A stretch of 64,000 nucleotides of DNA from Bretschneidera sinensis (taxonomy: Eukaryota > Streptophyta > Magnoliopsida > Brassicales > Akaniaceae): NCBI GenBank assembly GCA_023935145.1, contig CM043698.1:143944001-144008000 (forward strand), read 5' to 3'. Under the pieces are notes generated by a model. It was given only the letters and a program-made list of their open reading frames with translations. It was not told the origin of the DNA and made no database searches. Of the stretch, positions 1-12,056 are shown piece after piece. How positions within the stretch are numbered: the first letter of the stretch is position 1; each line of letters starts with the position of its first letter. Both the position numbers and the translations under genes were made by a program.

Positions 1-2328
1 TCCTGCCTCATTTTCTTTTGACACATGTTGTACTTATTGAAATAAGAAAACTAGAATGGCATTACTTGACCCAAAACCAAGCCGGCCAAGAAACAACTTC
101 TATCTACATCCATCCTCATCTCCAAAAGGGCCATAAAGGAGGGATTCCACTTTACTTTTCAGTTTTGACAGGCCAGCAGGAATGTAGGTCTATTTGCATC
201 TTTATAGTTTCAACAAGAAAATTCCATTCCACGCCCCAAAAGAAATAAGATAACAAAACATCTCCATCACTTAGACTCCACCCTCGCCCTGGGCTTCAGA
301 CTTGCCTTGCTTTCCTGCCCTCGACCTTCAGACGGGATGCTCTAGTTGCTGCTGGCTGCTCTTAGCTGAATGCCTTGCTTCGCCCAGTGTCGCAGAAAGC
401 CATGGGGCCCTCTGTCACCAACACCTTTCCAAAAACCAGGAAACATCCAAAAACTACGAATAGACCAAAAAGACTCCCAATAGTGACGCAAGACGGTCTA
501 GGGTGGTGCATATGGATTCTCGAATGGTGGGAGAAAAGTAATAGGATTATTCAAAAATGTAATATAAGAACTCTATGCTGTTTATTGTTTCCATTTCATA
601 CTATGTCATAAGTTGTTTTCATGGAAGTGAATGCGGGTTTGGGTTGGGATCTAAAGGGAATTTTTAAAAAGGATATATGATGCTTCATTTCGCAACGAAA
701 TTAAACCCGTGGTCTTGTTAATGGAGATTGTAACACAGGCATGGGTGCATGGGCGTATAAAAATACACGCATTATACATACTGTACTTTTAAGCATTGGG
801 CTTATTAATTTATCTTAGTGCATAATCTTTGATTAATCTTTTTATCTATTGTGATTTCATTTATGTATCACAAAATACCTGGTTGCTCTTGAGGTGATAC
901 TATATAATGTGAGTTATTGTAAGAGCTTATTATTGTTCCAGAGCTGCTGGTCTTCATTGAGAAGACTAAGGATTTTTTTCTCATGACAGCCTGATAAGTA
1001 AAGTGGGTTAATTGATACAGAAGAAATTCTGTAGAATGATTACTATGTAGTTTTGCTGTTGAATCCATGATAAGCTTGATCTTTGTTAAATGAGAAAAAA
1101 CTGGAGCTGGTGTCTGACCAAGTATTGCCAGGATTATTTTTCCCTAACCTGATATCCCAGGGTGTAGGGCTAGAACTAGAATGATACATATATATGTGAG
1201 AGGGCTAATCGGACAGGTCTTTTATTACGATTCAGGAAACAAACTTTCTTTCTTGTTTAAGCTGGTTTGGTTTGTCTTCTAATATTTGAGAAATTAATAG
1301 TTTACTCTCAACCGAGTAAAATGAACTTGTAGCCCATGTTTTTCCTGAAATGAAGAAACAGAATTACTAAAGATTTATTAAGATAGTAACAATATCGGTT
1401 AGGAGATCATTGTAAGATAAAGAGGACAGTAGACTTAATTCTGACTACTTGGAGAAATCTAGCACATGTATCACCTGTTAATGCAGCTTCACGCTGGTAG
1501 CAATGTGATGTTGTATTGATAAGAGATATTCTTGGGAGATCAAGGAGTTTGTGCACTAAAGGTTATGATAGAACCTTCTTGTAATGATCCTCAGTAGCCT
1601 GGTGTCATATATAAATCACTTCATTGAAAAGAAAGATCATGTAGTTGCAGGATTGAGGCACCAAATTGGCTACCATTTACTCCAGCTATGACAGCATTAG
1701 TTGTTAAACTGAAAAAGAAGAAAGAAGGTCCTTATGGATACTTTTTCATTCCTTTCCTCTCTTTGATATTTTGCTCAGAGTACATCTGTAGTGATTGTGT
1801 TCCTTGCGGTTTGGTTTCGTGATTGATGAGTACTAGCTGTGTGATTTTACATTGGTCACTTAATTGTGATTTTGTCTGTGTGTCTAGTCCTTCATATTCA
1901 TTAGTATAATGCAAAGAAACTTATAGATGGAAGTACTATTAAATTATCATAATGTCAATAGGAAGCAATTGTACTTCTAATCTGCTATGTTTAGCTGATT
2001 TTACCTCCATGGAAGGAATTGATGCTATGCATTTTGGCTTAAACGTCTGAAAATATGGAGTTTCGTTTAACTACAAATATATGATCTTCATCTGAGTATA
2101 TTTATTGCATGCGTGAATTGTATTTCTAATCTACTATGTTGAGCTGATTTTTCCTCCATGGAAGCAATTGATGCTATGCATTTTGGCTTAGATGACAGTT
2201 TGGTTTCTGAAAATATGGAGTTTCTTTTAACTAAAAATTTATGATCTTCATCAGTGTATTTATTGCATATGTTGTTTTTAATGTCACCACTTGGTTGGTT
2301 AATGTTTTCAGTGTTACCTCATGAACAG
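1..2328. other. no assignable coding exon; probably AHL intron or upstream sequence
   Basis: AT-rich sequence left of the first recognisable AHL exon. I looked for the conserved N-terminal part of AHL-type phosphatases (the Ala-Cys-x-x-Cys-Gln region and the Ser-Pro-Val-Thr segment before the Ala-Asp-Trp motif) and did not find it. The missing N-terminal exon or exons are therefore left of position 1 or too short or diverged for me to see. A slightly GC-richer patch at about 280-470 has open frames but no recognisable protein. A tandem duplication near the right end is listed separately. Confidence 0.5.
1968..2268. repeat. two-copy tandem duplication (~145 bp unit) in AHL intron
   Basis: Segment 1968-2110 is repeated at about 2117-2268. 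Both copies share the blocks CTCCATGGAAG, TTGATGCTATGCATTTTGG, CTGAAAATATGGAGTTTC and ATGATCTTCATC in the same order, with scattered substitutions and one short indel. The second copy ends about 60 bp before the splice acceptor chosen for the AHL exon. It is a local duplication with no coding content. Confidence 0.8.
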
Positions 2329-4131
2329 ATTGGAGTGTTCAAGCAGCTGTCAGCTGGACATTGTCAAAAGTCTTTGGGGGTCAGAACGTTTCTATAATTG
2401 CTGAAGAAGATGTTCAGACACTCTCCAAGGCTGATTCAGCTGGTTTGCTGGCAGCCGTGGTGAACACTGTGACTGAATGCTTAGATGAAGCACCAAAGTA
2501 TGGCCTTCAGAGTCCAGACAAACCCCTGGGGACCTCAGAAATTCTCGATGCCATCAACCGATGCAACTCAACTGGGGGCCCCTCTGGAAGGCATTGGGTA
2601 CTTGACCCCGTTGATGGAACATTAGGATTTGTACGTGGGGATCAGTATGCTGTAGCTTTAGCTTTGATCGAGGAGGGGAAAGTTGTTATTGGAGTTCTTG
2701 GGTGCCCGAATTACCCAATGAAGAAAGAATGGCTAAATTATCATCATCAATGCTACCAAACTCTGTCAGAAATGTCTCCACCTACTTCTGATACATGGGA
2801 AGAGGGATGTGTGATGTATGCAAGGAGAGGCAGTGGTGAGGCATGGATGCAGCCATTAATCCATAAAGACCAGAAACTTGAGTGGCCAAATTCAGCAAGA
2901 CTTCTCCAAGTTTCTTCCATTGATGATCCAGCACTGGCAACTTTTTGTGAACCAGTGGAGAGGGCAAATTCAAACCACTCCTTCACAGCAGGACTTGCTA
3001 ACAGCGTGGGGCTTAAGTGTGTTAAGTTTGCTTTTTCGCATCTATTACAAATTGAATGTTTAATCTCGTTATTCCACTTGGATGGTTGAAATGATTTCTT
3101 GAAAAGCAATGAATTTGATGGACACAATATATGGTTAGCATTGTGTTAAGATTAAGGGGTGCACAGAGAGGATGCATGAAAGAAAGAAGATTTAGAACTT
3201 CGTTTACTGGTTTCTTTGATATGCATGAAGCTATAGAAGTAAAAAATTCTTTTTTTTTTTCGAAAAAGAACTTTCTGTAGGATCTGATGAAAGAAGAAAA
3301 CTAGATTAAATTTCACAAAAATTTATTTACCGAGCAAACTTAATGATATTTTGTTTTCTTTTGTTGCAAAAAAATGGAATTTTTTTCAAAGCAAATCTGA
3401 TGAAAGGTGTAACTTAGTCATGGAGGAAATTTAGCTTTATTAATCCGCAGGACTGCGAGTATTAGAAAGCGAGGCATTTTAGAAGTGAAAGACATATCCT
3501 TGCTCTTGATTGGTGTTTATAAACAAATTAACTTGCTTTTATTTCAGGAACTTGCTTAGACTGATTCTTTCTTATGCACACTGAAATGCAGTTGGTACAT
3601 TATATCAGGCTAGGTAGATAGTAGGTGTGTTACTTCCTTGTAGCTTTGTTTGGTCAATCCTTTATTATCTAGTTTTTTTTTTTTTTTTTTGGGTTACCGA
3701 GTACTTAAACCTTTAACTCAAGCCCCTTTGTATGCCCTCTTCCACCACTGTGGGTGTTTGTGACTAATATTTCTTTGGGCCATCTTCTAATTTGATCCTC
3801 ATATCTCCTTACATGCTCTTATGGCAGAAAGCAGCCCTTGCGTGTCTATAGCATGGTCAAATATGCAGCCATAGCTCGAGGAGATGCTGAGATCTTTATG
3901 AAGTTTGCAAGATCAGGCTACAAAGAGAAGATTTGGGATCATGCTGCTGGTGTTGTCATTGTAGAAGAGGCTGGTGGTGTGGTAACTGATGCAGGAGGGC
4001 GGCCCCTGGACTTTTCAAAAGGAGTGTACTTAGAAGGTCTTGATCGGGGCATGATTGTTTGCTCTGGACCCACTTTGCATGAGAAAATCATTGGGGCCGT
4101 TTATGCTAGTTGGGACTCTTCTAATCTCTGA
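2329..4131 (+). CDS. AHL: PAP phosphatase (3'(2'),5'-bisphosphate nucleotidase), AHL/HAL2-like, 3' part
   Basis: The enzyme removes the 3'-phosphate of 3'-phosphoadenosine 5'-phosphate, giving AMP; it clears the by-product of sulfation and belongs to the Mg-dependent, Li-sensitive inositol monophosphatase-like family. Two exons are visible, 2329-3016 and 3828-4131 (TGA 4129-4131), joined by a GT-AG intron in phase 2. About 330 residues remain. Metal-site motifs are intact: Ala-Glu-Glu-Asp at 2400-2411, Leu-Asp-Pro-Val-Asp-Gly-Thr at 2601-2621 and Trp-Asp-His-Ala-Ala-Gly at 3934-3951. The protein reads like Arabidopsis AHL (At5g54390) rather than SAL1, for example Gly-Thr-Leu-Gly-Phe-Val where SAL1 has Gly-Thr-Lys-Gly-Phe-Leu (from memory). 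Acceptor choice matters: using the AG at 2310-2311 puts an in-frame TGA at 2322-2324, whereas the AG at 2327-2328 avoids it and starts inside the Ala-Asp-Trp motif. About 40 or more N-terminal residues, including any organelle signal, are outside the window. Confidence 0.93.
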
Positions 4132-5475
4132 AGCTTTCGTATTTTGCCAGTACATGGATAGAGCAGTATCCAGGTGCTTTTAGCTTGGTAAGGTTGTCTT
4201 GATCATTTTATATTCTTATGAAACTTTATGATTTGATTTATGTCTTAGATGCCATATTCAGCCAATATGACAAGTTGATTTGAGTGAAATTTAGCTTGTT
4301 AATAGGTATTGTCTTAATTTTTTCCAGAATGAGTCAAAAAACAAGACAGTGGGATAATAGGTCTGTCTTTAAATACGACTTTTTTAGCAAGAGCAATTTC
4401 TTCATGATCTAGTTGCAGAGTTGTTGGCTTTAAATCCTGAAGCAATTTATAAAAAAAAATGTTTTAGTCTTGGAATAAATGGCAAAAGGAATGAAATCAC
4501 TCGAAACTTTGCAAGAACCAAAATGGTGAAAACCTCCCTCTTCTTGAAATGATATGTAGCCAAAGTACTCTGCTATGCAATCAAAAACTCATGAATTTAT
4601 GGTTATTGTGTGAACTTGGTGGCATGATAATATTGCTGTACAAAGATAGTTTTGAGTCATGAATATAATGTCTCTGAAAGTTCTTGAAGAATCTGCTCCC
4701 AGTTGTTCTCTTTTCCAAGTTCAGTGGGATAACTTTCTATTCTGGTTCAGTATTGCTATTTTGGTGTAGCATTATAGTCATTGAATGCAACTAAACTGAA
4801 AATTCTGGTTTTAGCTTAGAGATTATAAGAATTTGCAATTATTTCATTGGAATTTCAATGAAATTTGAATATTCATGCTGAACTCAATATTTTGAAACTT
4901 TTTCATTAAAACATGGGTTTTGGTTAAATTTTCTCAACTTGACATTCTCAAGCCTGTGTTTTTTCCCTTTAAATCATACAATAACTTTGAATTCCTCAAA
5001 CCATTGCAGGGCAAGTAAATAGCTGAAGGGCTTGCTGACTAAAGTCACCCACAAGACTTTGACGGTACTTCATTCTATTCAGGATGCCTGTTTGGCAAAA
5101 TTGATGCACTATTTGTAGGACATATACTTAGCGTCACCAAGAAATAATTTAAATTTTGCGGAGAAGCAGCAGTTTTCACCCTACTGCCACGTTATTTTTT
5201 TTTTTTTCAGTTTTCGATTAATGAGAAAGAGCTTACTGACTTACTAATGATATTTGCTCCTTTTTCTTTCTTCTCCCAGACAAGAATTACTGTCTTAAAG
5301 AGAAGTTGCTTAAACAAGGTGTTCTTTATTTCTTTTCCTTTTTTGGGTATGGCAGGAAAAAGGGTTTGGCTTCCCTAAATTAGATTGCTCGAATTTTGGG
5401 CTACCATAAAATTTACTGTAGATTGGCTATCTTTTTATTTGTTTGTTTGAAGACTTCTTGACTGGCTCGGATCTA
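4132..5475 (+). other. AHL 3'UTR and downstream spacer
   Basis: No coding sequence seen. A donor-like GTAAGG at 4188 and an acceptor-like TTGCAG ending at 5009 could bound a 3'UTR intron, but only a transcript would show this. The rest is ordinary AT-rich spacer with several poly-T runs. Confidence 0.45.
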
Positions 5476-5575
5476 AATCATTGGGTTTAGATCAATCGAA
5501 AATTTTACTGGTAATGTTAATTTTTAATTGGGTTTAGATCAATCGAAAATTTTATTGGTAATGTTAATTTTTAAG
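5476..5575. repeat. two-copy tandem repeat (~50 bp unit)
   Basis: The block beginning TTGGGTTTAGATCAATCGAA and ending GGTAATGTTAATTTTTAA occurs twice head to tail with a single obvious substitution (ACTGG versus ATTGG). The near identity suggests a recent local duplication. Confidence 0.85.
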
Positions 5576-6214
5576 TTTTATACTTATATTAACGTTATTA
5601 ATAAAACTTCTCAAAATTATCAATGAAGTTTTTCACTGGTCTTTAAGTTTAGACCCGAACTAATCAAAAGTTATTAGAGAACGTACACTACCAAAATTAC
5701 TCCAAAATTAATTAAGGTGTCTCAGAATCTTTGATGTTGACTGAGGCAAATACCAGAAAATTCAAATAAGAAACTAGCAGAATCTGACCTTTTCTCCTCA
5801 AACCGACAGCAAGATACAGGGTCGAAAGCAAGGCCAGCTAGTATATATTTTTTATACATAGATACATATTTTCATTAATTATTTTAAATGAGTTAATTAA
5901 TAAAGTACGAGTTAGATTTTTAATTAATATCCATGTTTGACAAATTCTGATTGTAAAAAAAAATGTTTTACGTTGATGTTCATTTAATCTTTAAGATAAT
6001 GTATAATATAAAGTAAAATGTTTGTAATATTTAAATATAAAATAGAAAGATTCTGAGTACACGGTAACTCATGCGCGAATGCACCGGCCGAGGCTAACGC
6101 CGGTTGGGAGAGCTTTTGTTGTCTATTTTTGTCTCTTTCCCTCCCTTCGTATACGGATTCTAGATGGGTTTTCTTCCCTCGGCTTGTAACGTTGATCACT
6201 GCTTATGACATATT

Positions 6215-7330
6215 GGTAGGTGAGAGTCGGTTATTTTGATATCATATAAATGGTTATCACTCGTTTATTTGGAAATATTTATTATTTATGTGAGATTTAA
6301 ATTAAATAAAATTAATTATAATCTTATTTTTTTTGTTTTACTTTTTTTTATAAGATAAAATCTATCACACCTGTGTGTGTGACTAAATTTTTTCTTTTTA
6401 CCATTTTTATTTTTAAATAATAGTAATAATTATTATAATACTATTGCCTTTTTTCTTATAATAATATTAAAAAAATAATAATAATGATAATAATAACAAA
6501 TAGTAATTATTGTTATTATTATAATAGTAATAATAATAATATTATTATTATTACTATGATTATAATAGTACTGATAATAATAGTATTTTTTATAATATTA
6601 TTATAATAAAATTTTCTTATATTCATAAAAGTAATAATTATTATAATAATATTATCAAAATATTATAGTAATAATGATATCATAATTATAATAATACTAA
6701 TAATTATTATAACTATAATAATAATGAAAATAATAATAATTATTAATTCTAATTCTAATTATTATAATTATAAAAATATTATTATGGTAATTATAACAAT
6801 AAGTATGATGATAGAATAGTAATTTAATAATAACTATTGTTTATTAATATTATATAGGAGTTATAATAATAAAAAATAAAATGATAATAATTATCATAAT
6901 AATAATAATTATAATGATACTAAATGTACTAATACTTTTAATGATGAAGATAATAAAATAATAATTATTATAATAATGATAATGATAATAATAATGATGA
7001 TAGTTATTATTATTATCATAATTATAACAATAATGATTTTAATCATGATGATAAAAGTACTAATTTAATAATAATAATAATTTATTATTTATTATTATTG
7101 TAATAGCAATTATAATAATAAAATAATTAAGATTTTTAAAGAAATTAAAGATTGTTAAAGATACGGAACAACATTAGGGTATTTTGGTATTTAAATTTTT
7201 TATTTCACTTTAGTCTCAATCTAGTAATTTCATGAACCAAACATATGATTGAGATATTATCGCTTTAATCTTATATTTCATGTTAATCCTAATCCTATCT
7301 GATTATAATTACACCCCTAAACTAATGTAA
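6215..7330. mobile_element. MITE-like element, copy 1, with (AAT)n-type core
   Basis: The flanking arms match those of the element at 11135-12056. The left arm shares an AATTTTTTCTTTTTACCATT block and the right arm shares TCATGAACCAAACATA followed by a CATGTTAATCCTAAT block. Between the arms about 700 bp is an imperfect run of ATT/AAT trinucleotides on both strands, able to fold on itself. This copy has lost clear terminal inverted repeats, so its ends are approximate. No coding capacity. Family assignment (Tourist/PIF-like) is inferred from the better preserved copy. Confidence 0.6.
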
Positions 7331-10300
7331 ACTAATCCAATCCTTAAGATCCTATGATATTTTTTTATTTTTAAAAAATGAAAAAAAATAAAATAAAAGG
7401 AGGGGTAAGGGAGGAGCTCTTAATTACATGAAATTATAGGATCATGGTCCACTGTAGGCTTTCATTAGTGACTAGTACAGGCCTAAGTGCAATATCAATA
7501 TGCTAATCATTGCCCTGAGCGGGTAATAATTGTGGTTGTCCCTAAGAAAAATAAATGAACAAAAATTGGCCCATTTTATTATAAATGAACTAAACCAGAA
7601 ATGGTTGACTCCACGTTCAATTCGAATCCTTAATAATCCTGCTTAATTATGTGTTACCATAACAAAAATGATTTTGTGATCAATTATTTTAAAATTTTAA
7701 ATTGAAAAAATGATTCAATTATTATTTTTAAATTTTAACAAACTCTCTCTTGTATATAAGTGTTAGAGTTGGTGCATATTTCATGAGTCCAAATTTATAG
7801 AACTCCCGACAACCACGAGGTCTCACTCTCCGGTGAGCAGACGGGTGTTAGGTGGCAGTGCCCCCGAAAAATTTAGGTCATGTATATGTTTTAGATCTGT
7901 TTTTTTGCTTGACAGTTTAGGCTTTGGCTCATAAATAGCCGTGGTTTACAGTAGGGTGGAAACCCTAATTATGACGTCTTAAGTTGCTTATAAATACTCT
8001 TCATGTACTGAGCGCATATTGTAACAAGAGATTTGTGAGGTTGATTATAGTGAAACTTCTAGTAGGACGTAGCCCTATTCTGAGATGAACTTGAGAATAT
8101 CGTGTCTTATTTTCTTTCTGTTTATTATTCGTGTGATTGACATGTCTCGAATCGTTCAACAAGCACGTGAAGTATCAACGAGATTTATTCATTGACTCAA
8201 AAAGTCAGAAATAGTGCAACATGAAAAAAAAGATTAATGTACATGACTTTATATAAACTTTCACGATTTTTTTTAGTATAATGATGATCCTAGTGATTAT
8301 ACGTGTATCATTCTAAGTTACTATGTGCCTCGCAATCTTATGAAAATAAGTTTGTTGATGTCGATTTCGGAACAAATGATCTTAAAAGAGTAGCGAAGCA
8401 CTTGCAGACACTAGAAACACAGAAAAAAAACTAAAAGTCGTCGTCAGAAATTGTGCTTCCGAGAAACTCTCAAATGCTTAAGTCAGTATCTTGAAATAAA
8501 TGAATAAGAAAACAAGAGTTGTAGAGAGAATTATGTCCGACCTTAGAAATAGTGAGAGCCCCACATGAGATTAAGTTTGTTACATAAATTAAATGTGAGA
8601 AACAATGTTGTAGTTATTAGATGTAATAATTGTAATAATAATGAATGTGATAATGAGGTAATAATATCATAATTTATTTAGTTTTAATATTGAAGTAACT
8701 GCCATAAGATAATTAATATGACTAATCAGAATATCTAAAGGTGAAAATATCATTTTATCCATACCACTTGTAAATATATGATTTGTCCCTTAACTAAAAT
8801 TATAAAATTACGACTTGACCTTTAAAAGATCACGTGTCGTTATATTATTAACGGAGTGAATTTTTCTTTCATCAAAGTCTTTTCATTTATAAAAAAGTTA
8901 TTGGTGTGAAATTTGATCAAGAGACTTTAAGACATTTTTTTTTGTTGTTGTGAAAATGGAAGTTCCCTTCTAATATATTAACCAAAAAAAAAAGAACACT
9001 AGTCTTCTGCAAATGCCATCCATACATGAAAGTATGATAATATCAGCTGAATTTTTTGGTCCCCTATCATCCAATTATGATAAAATTGATAATTATTGCA
9101 TTATGTGTTTTACTTAAGGTTGGGCTGCGTATCAATGCTACATGTTCGTTCTAGCAAAATCATTATAGTGATTGCAACCTTTTTGTTTTACAGTCATTTT
9201 CGAGTTTTTTTATTTAAAAATTTTAAATTCGATTTTTTTTTTGTTAATTTAAAATTTTAAAACATCGTTATTTGCTTTGTCTTACAATTTTTTAAATAAT
9301 TACAATGATTTATTTTCCTTCAATTAAAGTCGGATTGACTTAATTTTGATAGCAATTTTCTAGAATTAAGTAATAGAAGTTACGCTAAAAACTTGCTCTC
9401 TATTTAATTTTTTAGTAAAAGCAATTTTTTTGAACAATTCAAGTTTAAATCCGGCCAATATTTATAAAACAAATGAATGAAAATTAAAAGGTTTTTAATT
9501 TCAAAAATATCCTATTCAATTTTTTAGTTTTGTTTATTTAAATAATTTTTAAAAAATAACGTTTAAATTAATTAATTTTAATTTTATATGAAAGGCCAAA
9601 TTTTGTGACGGTAGCAATTTAATTAACGTCGGTGCCATGCGATCTATTTACCAACTTTGTCGAAATCGTCAAAAAGGAGGCCTAACTTCGTGCCTTCCTC
9701 AGCCGGTCGATTTCTGTCTATCCCGCGTTCTCTTCATTTGGTGGGACCCATTCCACTTTACTTTCGTTATTTGGGACCACCTTTAATTAGTTATTTTTAG
9801 ATTTGGATATGTCATGCCTTTTTTTCTCTTCTTTTTTTCTTAATTAATTATTACAAAAAAGTCCTTCCTATGCTTAAATTCAAGAATTTGACATTAATGC
9901 CATTTTACCAACATGACCTTAGATAATATGACTAAGACACCCTTAGTTAAATGCTTTTGTCCTCCTTACACAAGGTTTTTTTATTTTTTTTTATCTTTTT
10001 AGATAAAGTGTTGTTTCCACAAAATGGGTTCAGTAAAAATAACCATTTAACTATAAAAATTTATTAGTAATCACAAAAAAAAAATTATAATACTAATTAA
10101 ATCAAATCAAATAAAAAAAATTTAATAATTATTATATTTTTTTATGATTATTAATAAATTTTTTTAATTTTGTGCAATCAAAATTATTTTAGATATGATC
10201 TTCTCCCGTAATTTTTTTTAGTTAGTAGAAGAGCCAATTGATTAAGCCCCGTATTTAAGTCTGAACTTCACATGATTCTCTCTACCACACAAGAGGGGCA

Positions 10301-11134
10301 TGCATGTCTTTTCTCTTACAAGCGTGTTGGCAAAAGTGAGCATCCGTAAAGCTTATTTCATCTATTAAAAAAATAAAGCTTATTTCACGGTCATGGAAGT
10401 AATTTTAAATCAATGCTTTATGCTTAATCTAGTCAGCAAAAGAAAAAAGAAACGGAAAGTAGGGGTAAAATTGGAAATGCTGTTGGAGACTTTTGTGGGA
10501 GAAATATCACTACGTCGTGATATGGTTTGGTATTAAGACCTTAAGGGAACAGAAAGAGACAGGGGTAGTAGTAACTGGTGAAGTAGAGTATTTGGTCAAA
10601 AAACATACAACTCCTACTTAATTTTTTTTTAAAGAAATAAAAAACAAAAATGAAACACTGTACGGTCTTGATATTCACAATTCCATGATTTGCGGAGGCA
10701 AATGCTCACAATTTCCACCTATATTTTATGTAGGTGGAAATTTGAGAATGAAAAATCCACTAATAACAAACCATATGAGTTCAGCTTAAACTAGTAAAAA
10801 AATAGGTTGGTACGTTGAAAAAATGTGAGATTTACAACCTATTATAAACCCATACCTTTTGAAAAAAATGGTAAATAAAATCTTTGGCCATAGTCAAAGG
10901 CTTTGGAATACATCAAGGGGATGAGATGTAAGTCCAAAAATGCGAAACATTTTATGAGAATACCCAACACAACAATTAATATTCTTTAGAATTGAGTTTT
11001 GAATGAGAAGAACGAATCATAGAGATCGTTGGGTGAAAGGCACACCATATGAGTAAATAATTCCATATCCATCCTTAAAGTGTTGGTGTGCTTATACTGT
11101 AACGAGAATTAGCATTGGGTCTAAGACTCTTAGG
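7331..11134. other. gene-free AT-rich spacer with transposon scars
   Basis: No open frame here looks like a protein. The stretch holds an LTR-like remnant at about 7761-8142 (separate entry), many poly-A and poly-T runs, and around 10030-10210 a weak fold-back with TTATTAGTAATCAC and its near complement. That fold-back may be a diverged relative of the fold-back MITEs at 17305 and 19943. Confidence 0.5.
7761..8142 (+). mobile_element. putative solo LTR or LTR fragment (copia-like)
   Basis: The segment starts TGTTAGAG and ends TTGACA. Its right part, with GATTATAGTGAAAC, GGACGTAGCCC and CGTGTCTTATTTTCTTTC, resembles the R/U5 region common in plant Ty1/copia LTRs. No target-site duplication and no partner LTR were found, so the ends are guesses and the call rests on general resemblance. 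Confidence 0.35.
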
Positions 11135-12056
11135 GATTGTTTGGTTTATGGGATTAAGTTGGGATTGAACTAACTTAATCTCAAGTGAATAGTTATCCCT
11201 CGTTTGGTTTGAGAGATTTACTATTCATATGAGATTAAAATGAGATAAAATTAGTTCTAATCTCACTTTTTTTGTCCCACCTCTTCCTATAAGATATAAT
11301 TTATCCCATGCATGTGGGACTAATTTTTTTCTTTTTACCATTTTTACCCTTGAATAATAATAATAATAATAGAAATAATAATAATAATAATAATAATTTT
11401 AATAAAATAATTATTAAAATAATAATAATAATGATAATATTAATATTATTATAGTAATAACTATAATAATGATGATGACTATTATTGTCATAATTATAAT
11501 AATAGAAATAATAATACTGATAATAATAATTATTATAATTATATTATAATCTTAATTATAATAATATAATCATATTTATAATAATTAGTAATAATTATTA
11601 TTATAATAATAACAATAATTATTATTATTATTATAATAATGATAATGATAATAAATATTATAATTGTATTTATAATATTATTATAACTGATAATATTATT
11701 ATTCTTATAATTATAATACTAATAATAATCATTGTTATGGTTATTAATTATAATAATATGTATTATAATTATGATGATAAAAATAATAATTATAATAAAA
11801 TATAATAATAATAATATTAATAATTATTGTAATTAAATTTTAGGGTTGGTGAAAAAAATAGAGATCGTTAAAGATGATAAATAGTGTTAAGGTATTTTGA
11901 GACTTAAACTTCTTATCTCACTTTAGTCCCAATCCAGCAATCTCATGAACCAAACATAGTATTAATATATTACCACTTTAATTTCCTTTTATCTTATCTC
12001 ATGTTAATCCTAATTTTATCTCGCTGTAATCTTGTCTATGAACCAAACAAGCCCTT
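11135..12056. mobile_element. MITE-like element, copy 2, Tourist/PIF-like ends, (AAT)n core
   Basis: The left end GGGATTGTTTGGTTTATGG and the reverse complement of the right end, GGGCTTGTTTGGTTCATAG, form imperfect terminal inverted repeats. The GGG-xx-TGTTTGGTT style is familiar from plant Tourist/PIF-Harbinger MITEs. Flanks are TTA on the left and TTG on the right, possibly a worn TTA target duplication. The core at about 11345-11830 is an imperfect AAT/ATT array, and the arms match the copy at 6215-7330. No coding capacity. Confidence 0.7.

Noticed and set aside
375..611. Open frame in a GC-richer patch that might be the missing first exon of AHL
   Set aside because: A vague likeness (Gln-Lys-Ala ... 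Ser-Val-Thr) does not hold over length or spacing, and there is no suitable donor in the needed phase.
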